From assembly GCF_900108855.1 (NCBI RefSeq), contig NZ_FNXY01000011.1, positions 186,001 through 250,000 on the forward strand: a stretch of 64,000 nt of DNA, written 5' to 3'. This document shows positions 18,606 through 27,668 of the stretch, piece after piece; within the stretch, counting starts at the first letter, position 1, and every line of letters starts with the position of its first letter. Origin of the DNA: Dyadobacter koreensis. Lineage in GTDB: Bacteria > Bacteroidota > Bacteroidia > Cytophagales > Spirosomataceae. A program made the position numbers and the translations under genes. The notes under the pieces are model-generated. The model did no database searches. It was not told the origin of the DNA and was given only the letters and a program-made list of their open reading frames with translations.

Positions 18606-19646
18606 TTATTTTCCTACAACAATCTTCTGAGAAGACGTAAGTCCGTTTGAGCGGTTAACGCGTACCAAGTATATACCTGAGGCCAGATTGCGTACGCTGA
18701 TCTCTCCGGTGTTGCTTACACCCGATTCAATAACTGCTCTTCCGTTCATATCATAGATCAAAACTTTTGTTACCTGGCTAAAATCGCGGATTTTTAATAC
18801 ATCCACCGTTGGGTTTGGATAGACTGACAGGTCGCCTTCGGTTAGTCCTGCAAATTTTGCACTTTGAATACGGCTGTAAGCAAAGGTCTGGTCTTTGTCT
18901 ACCATTTTCAGGCGGTACAGGTTTTCTCCATTTAATGGATTTCCGTGATTGAATGTATAATTTTTTAGTGAAGAACTTTCACCACTTGAAGCGACCTGAC
19001 CTATCTTTGCCCATTCTTTACCGCTTACGCTATGCTGGATCTCAAAATAATCGCTGTTGGTTTCCTCGGTGGTGGCCCATTTAAGTTGTGCAGTTTGTCC
19101 TTCTTTTTGAACAGTAAAAGAAACCAGCGTTACAGGCAGTACAGTATTGGTATAAAACGATACCGCATCATCAACTGCTTCGCTCGCCAGCAAATCGCCT
19201 GGAGGTGTCAGGTTGGCAATGAAACCTGTATTATTGGATGCGCTGACTTGAATAGTAGGCAGATTTGTAATATTAATTTCAAGAGGGATATCAGCTGGCA
19301 TAGTCACATCTTTTGAAGACCCTCTGTAGCTGTTTAGAACGGGATCGTACGTCCAGTTAAAAAGATCAGCACCAGGACCCGTAGGCAGGTTCGCTGCACT
19401 ACCTTGTAAATTGCTGAGTGATATAGAAATAGTTGCGTAACTGATACCCAGGTCATCACTGCTCAAAGGCTGATCCAGGATTTCTGCAATGACTTTGAAA
19501 CTGATATTGCTAGCTCCGGGATAAACCCCTGGCGAAGGATTAACCGTAGCGGTTTGTAAGGCCATATCAATTGCTTGCGCGTTGGCTTTGAAAGCCACTG
19601 ATGCAAACAAAAAGGCTGTCAGAAAAATGGTTAGAACGTTTTTCAT
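18606..19646 (-). CDS. T9SS type A sorting domain protein
   Basis: 346 residues. A signal peptide (FLTAFLFASVAFKANAQ) is followed by a ~130-residue N-terminal region resembling pilus/cohesin-like beta sheets. A fibronectin-like block (LPVTLVSFTVQKEG...LKWATTEETNSDYFEIQHS) and a C-terminal type IX secretion sorting domain (about 272-346) complete it; the latter contains VYPNPTVDVLKI, VLIYDMNGR and LASGIYLVRV. It is therefore predicted to cross the outer membrane by the Por secretion system and to be anchored or released at the surface. It begins 20 bases after the 19667 gene, so the two are likely an operon. Specific activity is unknown; no catalytic domain is seen. Confidence 0.88.
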   Translation of the reverse strand: MKNVLTIFLTAFLFASVAFKANAQAIDMALQTATVNPSPGVYPGASNISFKVIAEILDQPLSSDDLGISYATISISLSNLQGSAANLPTGPGADLFNWTYDPVLNSYRGSSKDVTMPADIPLEINITNLPTIQVSASNNTGFIANLTPPGDLLASEAVDDAVSFYTNTVLPVTLVSFTVQKEGQTAQLKWATTEETNSDYFEIQHSVSGKEWAKIGQVASSGESSSLKNYTFNHGNPLNGENLYRLKMVDKDQTFAYSRIQSAKFAGLTEGDLSVYPNPTVDVLKIRDFSQVTKVLIYDMNGRAVIESGVSNTGEISVRNLASGIYLVRVNRSNGLTSSQKIVVGK

Positions 19647-19666
19647 GATAATATATTATTTGGTTT

Positions 19667-20905
19667 TTAGTTAGCAAAAAACTGAATTATATCTGTGTCC
19701 TGGTTGTTAAGAAGGTTTACTTCGCCGCCACCCTGGCCGGCAGGAATGGTAACCGGCAATGGGAAACTTCCGTCTCCACCACCTGGATTCATCGTTAGAT
19801 AGAAAACAAGCCTTCTCTGGCTGGCTCTTGGAATGGATGTAGTAGTAGTGAAAATATAATAATTAGCATCCTGTGAAGAAGTCCAGATGTTGTTCTGCAC
19901 GGAAATATTACCATTGGAAGGTGCAGTAGTCTGGGCCTGGTTCCAGATAAAATTAGAAAGCAGTGGACTTTTGGCTACTCTAACGGTAATCTGTCCGGTA
20001 CTCGCTACAACAGAACCTACTTCCTGTACTGCTACCAGTACTTCCAAAACTTGGATACCATGTGTACTACCTGGGACTACCGTAATACGTGGTGTAAGAT
20101 CGGGGCCAAGACCGGCCAGTGTATAAGCAAGGTATGTATCCGGCACAATAGGAGCAGTGGTCGTAATCGATCCACTGTTTACAGCGCTGGTCCCACCCAG
20201 TATAGAAGTAGCATCCACGGTCGAAGGGATTCGTACCCAGGCTTGTCCGTTCCAGCCTACGATCGTTAAGGAAGACAGCACACTTGCGGTCAGGGTAGCC
20301 ACATTGCTGCCTGCATCCCAGGTAAGCGTAATAGGCGTGGCATTAGCGCCGTCGATGTCCCAGTATTCAACGTTACTTACCGCTTTGATTCCTGGCCCTC
20401 TGGTTGTCATACCTGTTGGGAAAGGCCCTCCACTAGGAAGTACCGGATAATTGCCGCCTGTGAAGAGATTGCTTGTTATAGCAGTTGCTGGATTGGCACG
20501 AAAATATGCTCCCATAGTTCCATCTGCTGATGCTGCAAACGGACCGTCATTTCCATTGTCACCTACTGGGAAGATGAATTGTCCCGCGCCGTATTTTTTT
20601 ACATAACCATCTACATATCCCGTGTTCGAGATTCCTGTGGAAGTCAGATTATCACCTGAAAAGCTGAGAATTCCAAAATTACCAGTAGCACGCTCGGTAA
20701 GTATTACACCTGGCTGCGCGCCACCACCACCTGTTACAAAATTATGATTGCCAAAAAAGGTCATTTGAGCGCCGCCGAAGACAGTGGTGTTACCTTGGGT
20801 TCCTTCCTGGGCGCGTAATTGGGTGGCCAATCCCAGCAAGATGGCTAGGATACTGATCTGAATCCAGTCCTTTCTTCTGGAGCTGGGTGTGTATTTGTGT
20901 TTCAT
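19667..20905 (-). CDS. large secreted glycine-rich protein upstream of T9SS cargo
   Basis: 412 residues with a long N-terminal basic region and signal peptide (ISILAILLGLATQLRAQ, cleavage about residue 32). The body is rich in Gly, Thr and Asn, with GGAQMTFFGNHNF, YVKKYGAGQFIFPVGDNG (an FPVGD motif frequent in exported Bacteroidota surface proteins), VEYWDIDGANATPITLTWD and GWNGQAWVRI. It has no T9SS tail of its own. The gene lies immediately upstream of the T9SS cargo gene at 19646 and 75 bases from array gene 20981. Together these suggest a joint surface structure; function unknown. Confidence 0.65.
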   Translation of the reverse strand: MKHKYTPSSRRKDWIQISILAILLGLATQLRAQEGTQGNTTVFGGAQMTFFGNHNFVTGGGGAQPGVILTERATGNFGILSFSGDNLTSTGISNTGYVDGYVKKYGAGQFIFPVGDNGNDGPFAASADGTMGAYFRANPATAITSNLFTGGNYPVLPSGGPFPTGMTTRGPGIKAVSNVEYWDIDGANATPITLTWDAGSNVATLTASVLSSLTIVGWNGQAWVRIPSTVDATSILGGTSAVNSGSITTTAPIVPDTYLAYTLAGLGPDLTPRITVVPGSTHGIQVLEVLVAVQEVGSVVASTGQITVRVAKSPLLSNFIWNQAQTTAPSNGNISVQNNIWTSSQDANYYIFTTTTSIPRASQRRLVFYLTMNPGGGDGSFPLPVTIPAGQGGGEVNLLNNQDTDIIQFFAN

Positions 20906-20980
20906 TTGGATACCTATTTGTAATTGTGTGTATTATTTAGTAAAATCAATTGGTTGTCATGGCTAACTGAGTATTTGCCA

Positions 20981-21658
20981 TTAATTTGAAAGTTTAACAA
21001 TTGAGCAGTTTGCATCGACAGACATTGTAACATTTGAATTAGCACGGAAACTTAAAGTTTCTCCCTGATTAAGGAAAATCATAAAAGATCCACTTCCCAG
21101 GTGAAAAGTATTTGGAATGGCATTACCATTTTGATACAGTACTTGTGCCGAAGTACTACCTTTATATAAGTAGATACCTATTTGATTAGTGACATTGATT
21201 GGTAAGAAGGTAACACTAGCCGAAGCAAGATAAAGGCCTGGAGATGGCGCTGTAAAGACGCTTGTTGATACATTGAAATTCCCACCTCTATTAAGAGTAA
21301 CATTTGGAAACAACAAAGTGGTAAGAGCTCCTGCTTGGAGAACCATATGGTCGTTTATTACTGATGTAGCAACGACCGCTGTTGGAATATTCGGAAGCCA
21401 GCTACCAACCCCATTAGCATCCGAAGTGAAAATATTGCCACTGGCTTGTGTTCCATCAGCAATAGTCACTTTCCCTGTTGTTTTATTGATACTTACTTTG
21501 TTGCCAGCCGTAGAAGATTCTACCTCCAGATTGTTGGCTGGGTCAATTACCGTTGGATTCGTTCCTACCTTCACCTGCGCGAAAGCTGTAGAGGTGCCGA
21601 AAAGCAAAGCAGTTGTAAATAATGCTGTTTTCAGCAATTGTAATGGTTTCTGAATCAT
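20981..21658 (-). CDS. secreted array protein 5 (C1q-like)
   Basis: 225 residues. A signal peptide ending STAFAQ is followed by the array module (VKVGTNPTVIDPANNLEVE, GNKVSINKTTGKVTIADGTQ, IFTSDANGVGSWLP). A C-terminal domain of about 125 residues has the clearest C1q/TNF pattern of the set: FNVSTSVFTAPSPGLYLASASVTF, QIGIYLYKGSTSAQVLYQNG, GSFMIFLNQGETLSFRANS. In known C1q domains these strands build trimeric jelly rolls that bind ligands; trimerisation here is inference. There is no T9SS sorting domain. Its neighbours are the 19667 gene and array gene 21899. Confidence 0.75.
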   Translation of the reverse strand: MIQKPLQLLKTALFTTALLFGTSTAFAQVKVGTNPTVIDPANNLEVESSTAGNKVSINKTTGKVTIADGTQASGNIFTSDANGVGSWLPNIPTAVVATSVINDHMVLQAGALTTLLFPNVTLNRGGNFNVSTSVFTAPSPGLYLASASVTFLPINVTNQIGIYLYKGSTSAQVLYQNGNAIPNTFHLGSGSFMIFLNQGETLSFRANSNVTMSVDANCSIVKLSN

Positions 21659-21898
21659 ATTTATTGTTATGGTTTAAAAATGGATAATTGAATTTATATC
21701 ATTAGCAATGATCCTTGATCATTCGTTTGTTTTACCCGGGTGTGCTACCATAGAAGAACCAATCGATTACTTTTCTCAAAAGAGTCAATCAAGCGGTTAT
21801 GCGTTCCATAATGCGCATCCGAAGAAAACAGGTTATTTTAGGATTGACAGATTTTCATACGGTTTTTCAGTAGTATATTGATAATTGGTCACTTCTTA

Positions 21899-22612
21899 TC
21901 AATATACTTTGTACATGCTCACCAGATATTCCCAGGTATGATAATAGCCCTGAGTAGAAGCGGTACCTATTCCAACTTTAATTTTATCTCCTGCATTAAG
22001 TGAAAACACATCAGAGTTTGATACGGCAACAGTAGATACATCAGGGCTTGCGCTGCAAACCTGACTCTGTTGTACAACATTCACAGCGATATAGGAACAG
22101 TGTCGAGAATAGTTTAAATATTGTTCCTGAGAGCATGTGGAAAAGGAAGTAATTTGATACATTCCAGGCTTTGCAATCGTCATTTTTCCCGTGGCAGGAG
22201 TGTAGCTAATATTCTCTTGTTGTTGCACAGACTCTTTGGTAATATAGCTTACCGATGTAGCTTGCTGTGACCAGGCAGTAATTGTTCCCCGGGATTTTAT
22301 GTACGGATTCGCTTTTGCACTACTTTGCATAGCACTAATGTTTCTTCTTCTGACATTTCCGTTCGCATCTATTGTCATAATGCTATCCGCAGGCGCTCCA
22401 GAGGGCGTATTTTCGATTACTACGCTACCATTGTCTTTATGGGCAATCACTTTTTTGCCATTGGTAGCTTCCACTTCCAGATTTGAATTGGCTTCAATCA
22501 TTGTGGGGATTGTACCTATCTTCACCTGAGCGAAAAGATTTGGGCTAAATAGCATGGATCCCACAAGAATAGCTGGTGCAAATACTGTTGCTAATTGTTT
22601 TACTTTTTTCAT
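21899..22612 (-). CDS. secreted array protein 6
   Basis: 237 residues. A signal peptide (about 1-28, ending NLFAQ) is followed by the array module VKIGTIPTMIEANSNLEVE...GKKVIAHKDNGSVVIENTP. The C-terminal domain has ISYTPATGKMTI, PGMYQITSFSTCSQ, HCSYIAVNVVQQSQVC and DVFSLNAGDKIKVGIG. The phrase YTPATG and the NAGD/NAGV turn are shared with the 16807 protein, so these two are the closest pair by tail. Three or more cysteines could form disulfides. It is the first (most upstream) gene of the array; about 1 kb of non-coding DNA precedes it. Confidence 0.7.
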   Translation of the reverse strand: MKKVKQLATVFAPAILVGSMLFSPNLFAQVKIGTIPTMIEANSNLEVEATNGKKVIAHKDNGSVVIENTPSGAPADSIMTIDANGNVRRRNISAMQSSAKANPYIKSRGTITAWSQQATSVSYITKESVQQQENISYTPATGKMTIAKPGMYQITSFSTCSQEQYLNYSRHCSYIAVNVVQQSQVCSASPDVSTVAVSNSDVFSLNAGDKIKVGIGTASTQGYYHTWEYLVSMYKVY

Positions 22613-23632
22613 GATAATTTACAGTTGATGAAATAATCCTTCTGTCTGTGCTGGTTAAATTGCTTCAATTACTGGCTTCGAGAAAGCCAGGTATTGTATT
22701 TACCCGCTTCGGGTCAGACCTGTGGTGTAGATTTTATTTTTGGCGGGTATATACGATAGTTTTTTTAATTGATTACGCTGTAGCAAAGTTTTCTTTGGAC
22801 ATAATCTTTTTAATAATTTTTAAGTATCGTTAGTTGTGTATAGTGTAAAACAATTTGTTTCAACGCAACTTAGATAGTTTCCATGTTGCTTAAAGGGAAA
22901 AAATAACTTCCCGGACATGGGTCATGCAAAGCTGCAGGTTTTCCATAGCAATTACACTGATCCATGACTGGTTTGCGCATAAGACTTCATGCTAACACTT
23001 GTCTATATACGTATCAGCGAATGACTAGTTGCTGGAAACAAAAGCTATGGCCTCAGGCCGGTAACACAAGAGTTATTTTGGAGAAGCTTTTTGCATGCGA
23101 AGGAATTAGGCAAAAGCTGTATAGTAAGATTGTAATGTTTTTTCATAATAGTGAATGTATGTGTTAGTTGAAAGTTGAAAGCAAGTTTACAAGGAGTTGA
23201 TTGTCACCTATTAATTTGCTACGACACAAATATAATTCATTTTAAAACCAGACGTTGTAGGAATAATTCATTTTGTTAATAGAGTTATAGTGAGCGAGAT
23301 GAACCGAATTTTATTAATTCTATGGACGAATTTGTAGTAAGTGGTAAATCTTTGGAGTCATCTTGTCGTATTTGGCTGTTGACTGACTATTTTCAACGAT
23401 TCGGGCGTGTTGAGTGTATCAAACCCAACAACAAAAGGGTGACCAAAATTTATGACATTTTTATTCTCAAACGCTTCAGTGGCTAAATCGTTTAACAATA
23501 AACAAGTTAGTTGACATTTGGTTTTTTTGTGAACTTTGAAGCCTAACGCGAATAAACTCCATAATGATTGCTTCGTATTGGTGTGTAAATATGTCTGGAT
23601 CCATTCATGACACGACTATTGCGGAAGTTCTT
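22613..23632. other. 1-kb region upstream of the secreted-protein array
   Basis: Presumably it contains the promoter of array gene 21899. It includes a 54-codon plus-strand frame at 23322-23486 (MDEFVVSGKSLESSCRIW...ILKRFSG) with no recognised family; it may be a small protein or chance. Nothing else is supported. Confidence 0.4.
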
Positions 23633-24283
23633 TTAGTTTACAGGATGCGCTGTTTCTGGCTCATTACGATTTTGGTGCAGCGAAATCTTCGCAGCCAGGT
23701 CTACAATATTATCTACCCCCATCTTTTTATAGATATTTAATTTGGTTGTGCTTACAGTAGAGACAGCGATATCGAGCTTTTTTGCAATATCGGCAGTGCG
23801 AAGCCCTTTGATTAGCAAATTGGCAAGCTGAGATTCCCTAAATGTTAGTTTGCTGATCCTGGGGTGGTCAGCCAAACCGGTTAATAGAAATTCAGCAACC
23901 GAGGGGTCCAAAAACTTTTTACCGAGCAGTACGGTGGAATAAGCATGTCGGAAATCATTTTCGCTGATTGACTTCGGGAATACCCCTTCTATTCCTATCT
24001 TCAAAAATAAAAGCGTTAGCGGATTGTCTCCGGTTTCAGCCAACAGTATCATTTTCAAGTTCAGATATTTGCTACGGATTTTCTTAAAATCCGCTGCATC
24101 GCCAGCGTTACAAGTAGCGCCGTCAATGAAAAGTACATCAACTGAACTCAACATCAAATGTGCTTGAAGTTTTTCCCATGAAGATACCCTGACGATGTTT
24201 GCTTCACTGTCTGTACTTTTTATAGTAGTGGCAACGCCCAGACTCAGCAGCTCATTCGTGATCAATATTGCTATTTTGGTCAT
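23633..24283 (-). CDS. NarL/LuxR-type orphan regulator, atypical receiver (paralog 1)
   Basis: 216 residues. The receiver-like half keeps Asp54 (VLFIDGATCN) and Lys (GVFPKSIS), but the N-terminal acidic pocket is lost (AILITNELLSLG instead of VDDH), so Mg-dependent phosphorylation is doubtful. The C-terminal LuxR HTH (about 145-205) is normal: LTFRESQLANLLIKGLRTADIAKKLDIAVSTVSTTKLNIYKKM. It is a close paralog of the 25643 gene, with matching phrases (LLSLGV, KSI-x-x-x-DF, GLRTADIAK). No kinase is adjacent. It shares an upstream element with that paralog. Confidence 0.82.
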   Translation of the reverse strand: MTKIAILITNELLSLGVATTIKSTDSEANIVRVSSWEKLQAHLMLSSVDVLFIDGATCNAGDAADFKKIRSKYLNLKMILLAETGDNPLTLLFLKIGIEGVFPKSISENDFRHAYSTVLLGKKFLDPSVAEFLLTGLADHPRISKLTFRESQLANLLIKGLRTADIAKKLDIAVSTVSTTKLNIYKKMGVDNIVDLAAKISLHQNRNEPETAHPVN

Positions 24284-25642
24284 TGGTTAATTAGGTCAGA
24301 AAAACGGTTTAGGATTTGGTGAACCGGCCGGCAAACGCTTATAATCATCTTCATTCGAATGATCTTGCTAAGGGCGGGAAAAATTATTCAAATCTAGAAT
24401 ATCCATTATTGAAAAGTAATAGCAGTTTAACTTGAATTCCATAGAATTATGACGATAGTCGCTCAGGATTACCTTTATTGCTGTTTACATTACCATCTTC
24501 GTACATTTTGATGAGATGAGCATGAGGCCTTACTGAAACTGGGGCTTCGCAGCTCTTCATTGCATCCATTCAATGATTCTCCCAGGCTCCAGTTTATACC
24601 GAAATCCAATGCCTTATGACTACCTTTTATTTGTTATCAAGGAAAGAAGGAAGCCTGCAAGGTTGTTCATTTTTTTCATTCAAGCTAAGAAAGGCTCGGA
24701 AGGGTTAAGGCCCAGCTTGAAAAGCAAAAGCGAAGGGTGCGCTCGGCCGGCTGGGCAGAGTATGATGCATGAGATCTTCAATGGCTCTATAAAATTATTC
24801 TCGTATGGCGTACAGATCTTTAGCATTTTTGTAATAGACCACATCGGTCACTTTATCTTCTTACCGTTCAGAAGCTCCTAAATGTCATTGCCATCGAAAG
24901 GTTTTCCTGTAAATTGAATAATGCCAGACGATTAAAGAGTTATTGGTATAGGTCCATGCAGGTTGCTAACCACCGAAGACACCTGGTTTGCTTTCAAGGT
25001 TCCCGGCATGCATGCTATGTCGGAAACAGGCTTACCTTCCTAATAGATGGAAACTTCCGCTTCGTAAGGCTAACCGGAAGGTGCTCTTTTAATAGATCAC
25101 CGATTTGATCAGACATTGGCAATTTCTCCTGAAAAGGTAAAGAACCTGTTCTCATCCAGTTTAACCTCTTGGAGTTTAATGAGCACCTGGCCGATCCTGT
25201 CTTCGAATTTTCTGCCGAGTCTGCTTTGGCGATACGTTTAGTTTGCTGGCAAATCTGCCGATGCGTAAAAAGGCTTGCGCAACCAATAACAGTGGTTCAT
25301 TTCCGTTCTTTGTGATCAAATCCGTAGCCGCAGTGATAAATCGTTTGATTGAAAAATCTGGTCAGGCTGGGATTTCAGCACCTTGCTGATTTGGAAAATG
25401 GTGAGGACAGGGGCTGCTGTTACGACAGGCGTGCAATCTTTTGGCAGCATGAACCATTCTCTCCACATATAATTCGGTTAATGGATCCCAAGGTAGAAAT
25501 CACGCCGAAACGGAAGTGGAAACTTCCTTTGCGACCAGTCAGCAAACAATAACAATTGATCTTTTCCTGCTTTTAAATTATTGTTTATTAATACTAATTG
25601 AACGCCTAAACTGTTTTGCCGGGTCACATGTATTTTCGCCGA
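24284..25642. other. 1.36-kb region between paralogous regulators
   Basis: Apart from the upstream element at 24382-24455 there is no intact gene. On the minus strand, around 24870-25420, short coding-like stretches (for example LLLVAQAFLRIGRFASKLNVS and RIGQVLIKLQEVKLDENRFF) are broken by stops and suggest a decayed gene that I cannot name. Confidence 0.4.
24382..24455 (-). promoter_or_regulatory. shared upstream element of regulator paralog 1
   Basis: Two blocks are conserved with the region upstream of the 26290 paralog: AATTATTCAAATCTAGAATA (24382-24401) and TAGAATTATGACGA (24442-24455), 40 bases apart in both. Read on the minus strand, the first block contains TAGATTTG (24389-24396), an exact TAnnTTTG -7 box. 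The second block lies about 46 bases further upstream and could be an activator or self-binding site. Confidence 0.65.
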
Positions 25643-26290
25643 TTACGGTTTGTAATTGGACGGAGACTGTGCGCGGGGCTTTGAAATCTCAACTTTTCCA
25701 GCCAGCTCAACAACATTATTTACGCACATTTTGCGGTAAATATTGAATTTGATCGTACTTACGGTGGAAACAGCCAGATTTAATTGTTTAGCAATGTCAG
25801 CTGTACGGAGGCCCTGGACGAGCAGCGTCGTGATCTGTGATTCCCTTGCAGAAAGTGTTCCAATCCGGCTTTCAACCGCCAGATCCGTTAACAGATATTC
25901 TGCCATGTTGTGATCAAGATACTTTTTCCCTTGCATGATCGTGGCATATGCATGTAAAAAATCATGCTGCGTAATTGATTTCATGCAAACGCCTTCTACG
26001 CCTTTTTTTAAAAATTCCAGCATCACAGGGTTTCGGTCCTCATCGCCCAGCACGATTGTTTTTAGCGACGGGAACTTTCGGCGTATCCGGTGTAGCGTCG
26101 TGACATTTGTGAAATCAGAAATATTGCTATCTATAATCAGAAGATTAAAGTCTGCCTGCGTTAGCATGGTTTGCAGATTGTCCCAGGTATCTGCGTGATA
26201 AAAATCTGCGTCCTGTACTTTGGCCTGAAGGCAAGAAACGACGCCCAAACTTAGAAGATCATTTTTTATCAACATCAAAATTTTTGTCAT
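25643..26290 (-). CDS. NarL/LuxR-type orphan regulator, atypical receiver (paralog 2)
   Basis: 215 residues, paralogous to the 23633 protein along its whole length. The receiver keeps Asp54 (LLIIDSNISD) and Lys (GVCMKSIT), but the acidic pocket is replaced by LMLIKNDLLSLG. The HTH is intact (LSARESQITTLLVQGLRTADIAKQLNLAVSTVSTIKFNIYRKM). The gene has a predicted ~115-base leader containing a perfect 58-bp palindrome that its paralog lacks. No partner kinase is nearby. Its likely role is DNA binding controlled by abundance or another ligand rather than phosphate; that is inference. Confidence 0.82.
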   Translation of the reverse strand: MTKILMLIKNDLLSLGVVSCLQAKVQDADFYHADTWDNLQTMLTQADFNLLIIDSNISDFTNVTTLHRIRRKFPSLKTIVLGDEDRNPVMLEFLKKGVEGVCMKSITQHDFLHAYATIMQGKKYLDHNMAEYLLTDLAVESRIGTLSARESQITTLLVQGLRTADIAKQLNLAVSTVSTIKFNIYRKMCVNNVVELAGKVEISKPRAQSPSNYKP

Positions 26291-26332
26291 ATGTTAAATG
26301 GTTGGGTAGGTAAGACAACTTTTCCATGATCC

Positions 26333-26390
26333 AGACTGAGGCATTGATGTCCGTAGCGCCGCGGCGCTACGGACATCAATGCCTCAGTCT
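26333..26390. repeat. perfect 58-bp palindrome in the leader of regulator paralog 2
   Basis: Positions 26333-26361 and 26362-26390 are exact reverse complements (29 + 29 bases, no spacer), with a GC-rich centre GCGCCGCGGCGC. It lies between the predicted -7 box (26413-26420) and the start codon (26290), so a transcript would fold into a very stable hairpin ending about 43 bases before the ATG. Termination, attenuation, protein binding to a cruciform, or remnant of an inserted element are all possible. Confidence 0.85.
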
Positions 26391-26405
26391 TCGGACCTAA
26401 AGAAT

Positions 26406-26479
26406 AATTATTCAAATCTAGAATAATAGTCTTTAAAAACAGGCTACAACATTTCAAAAATGTAGTAGAATTATGACGA
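26406..26479 (-). promoter_or_regulatory. shared upstream element of regulator paralog 2
   Basis: The same two blocks as upstream of 24283: AATTATTCAAATCTAGAATA (26406-26425) and TAGAATTATGACGA (26466-26479), again 40 bases apart. The minus-strand TAGATTTG at 26413-26420 matches the Bacteroidota -7 consensus. Conservation of sequence and spacing between otherwise diverged upstream regions argues for function. Confidence 0.68.
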
Positions 26480-27338
26480 CAAAAAATCCAAACAATGTTT
26501 AAGTAAATACGATCTATCCTGTGTGAATTTTTAACGATATTGACCGGTTTGTCCTTAAGCCGGATAGGTACCGGGTGCTTGTGGTAATTATCAGTAAATG
26601 CAATGTAGTTTTCAAAACTGCCGGACCTACTGCGTAAAGGCTTTTTTATTCAAAAATTTAATCCAGGCATGCATTTAAAATTAAGCAATTTCGCCCTTGG
26701 GCTAACCGACCCGTGCAATACTTCAAAACCAATACAAAAAAGGATTAGAAAATCTTTCCAATCCTTTATGCATTATCCACACACACTGGTCGCAAACATG
26801 CGACAGTTCTTTTAAGACAGAGAAAGCTCGGTTTTGTCACTGACTAGCGCCCGCCTCTGTTGTACAAACGCCATATTTTGAATGATAAGTCAAAAATAAT
26901 AAAAGCCTTTGAGTCTGTACCCACAAGGCAGGTGCTCGGCTGGGTAAGCATGATAAAAATTTACGTAGAACGAAAAAATAAGGCGGATTCAAATATGTGA
27001 ATGTAAACCAATACGTTGTGAGCTGTTTGGTGCAGTATGATCCGGAAGGGTCTGCTTTTGCTCAGGTAAAAAAGTAGCTTCCAAAAATGTCCCAGCCAGG
27101 CTAAAAAGTTTGAAACCCAAAGATGCGGGGTGCAAACACTCTTTCATTGGCTAGTTTACGTTTTCTTATTTTTCGATCGGGAGATATCGTCAAAATTCTA
27201 GGCGTTGTTCGACATCATTCTAACGTGCTTTGAATTTGTAAAAAGACCAATTGAGTAATTTTGTAACTGCAAGTCAATCAGATTGCAGGGGGCGCTGACT
27301 TATGCTTTATATATTCCATTATACCTTCCTTTGTTACC
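26480..27338. other. 0.86-kb intergenic region
   Basis: No intact gene. A 10-bp imperfect hairpin (GGATTAGAAA / TTTCCAATCC, 26742-26764), preceded by an A run and followed by TTTATG, could be a weak bidirectional terminator. The rest shows only short frames. Confidence 0.4.
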
Positions 27339-27668
27339 ATGAAGAAGTCAAATATTTTCGTGCATATTGAGCTTTCCAAATTCGCCCGTGAGTTATCAGC
27401 CGACTCTAGCGCAATGAAAGATAGTCTGAAAGCTCAGGCCGGGTATTTTAATATCATCACTTCGAAATACTTTTCTGATATGCTTTCAACCGAGTGGGAA
27501 GACATAGCAAGAGAGGTAAAAATCAAAGGTCCTAAAACCGATGAACAGGGCCGCGTGATCGCTAATGCAGTCATTCACACCATTGACCAGATGTCGCAGC
27601 AGCAGTGCAGGAGGCTGGTTGAACGGATAACCTCCCTTCAAAAGAAGGTCCAAAAAGAGTTTGACTAA
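27339..27668 (+). CDS. small helical protein of unknown function
   Basis: 109 residues, mostly helical and charged, no signal peptide or membrane segment. Segments such as MKDSLKAQAGYFNIITSKYFSDML and QCRRLVERITSLQKKVQKEFD suggest a coiled or helical bundle. I do not recognise a family. A 15-codon relic of a second copy (DRIAKIQQKVKKQFE-stop) survives at 29197-29244, next to a MITE, showing that this gene was once duplicated together with the small gene that follows. A mobile-element accessory role is possible. Confidence 0.55.
   Translation: MKKSNIFVHIELSKFARELSADSSAMKDSLKAQAGYFNIITSKYFSDMLSTEWEDIAREVKIKGPKTDEQGRVIANAVIHTIDQMSQQQCRRLVERITSLQKKVQKEFD

Noticed and set aside
15751..26390. CRISPR array or tRNA genes suggested by hairpins
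   Set aside because: The hairpins are single palindromes without regular spacers, and none folds as a tRNA cloverleaf.
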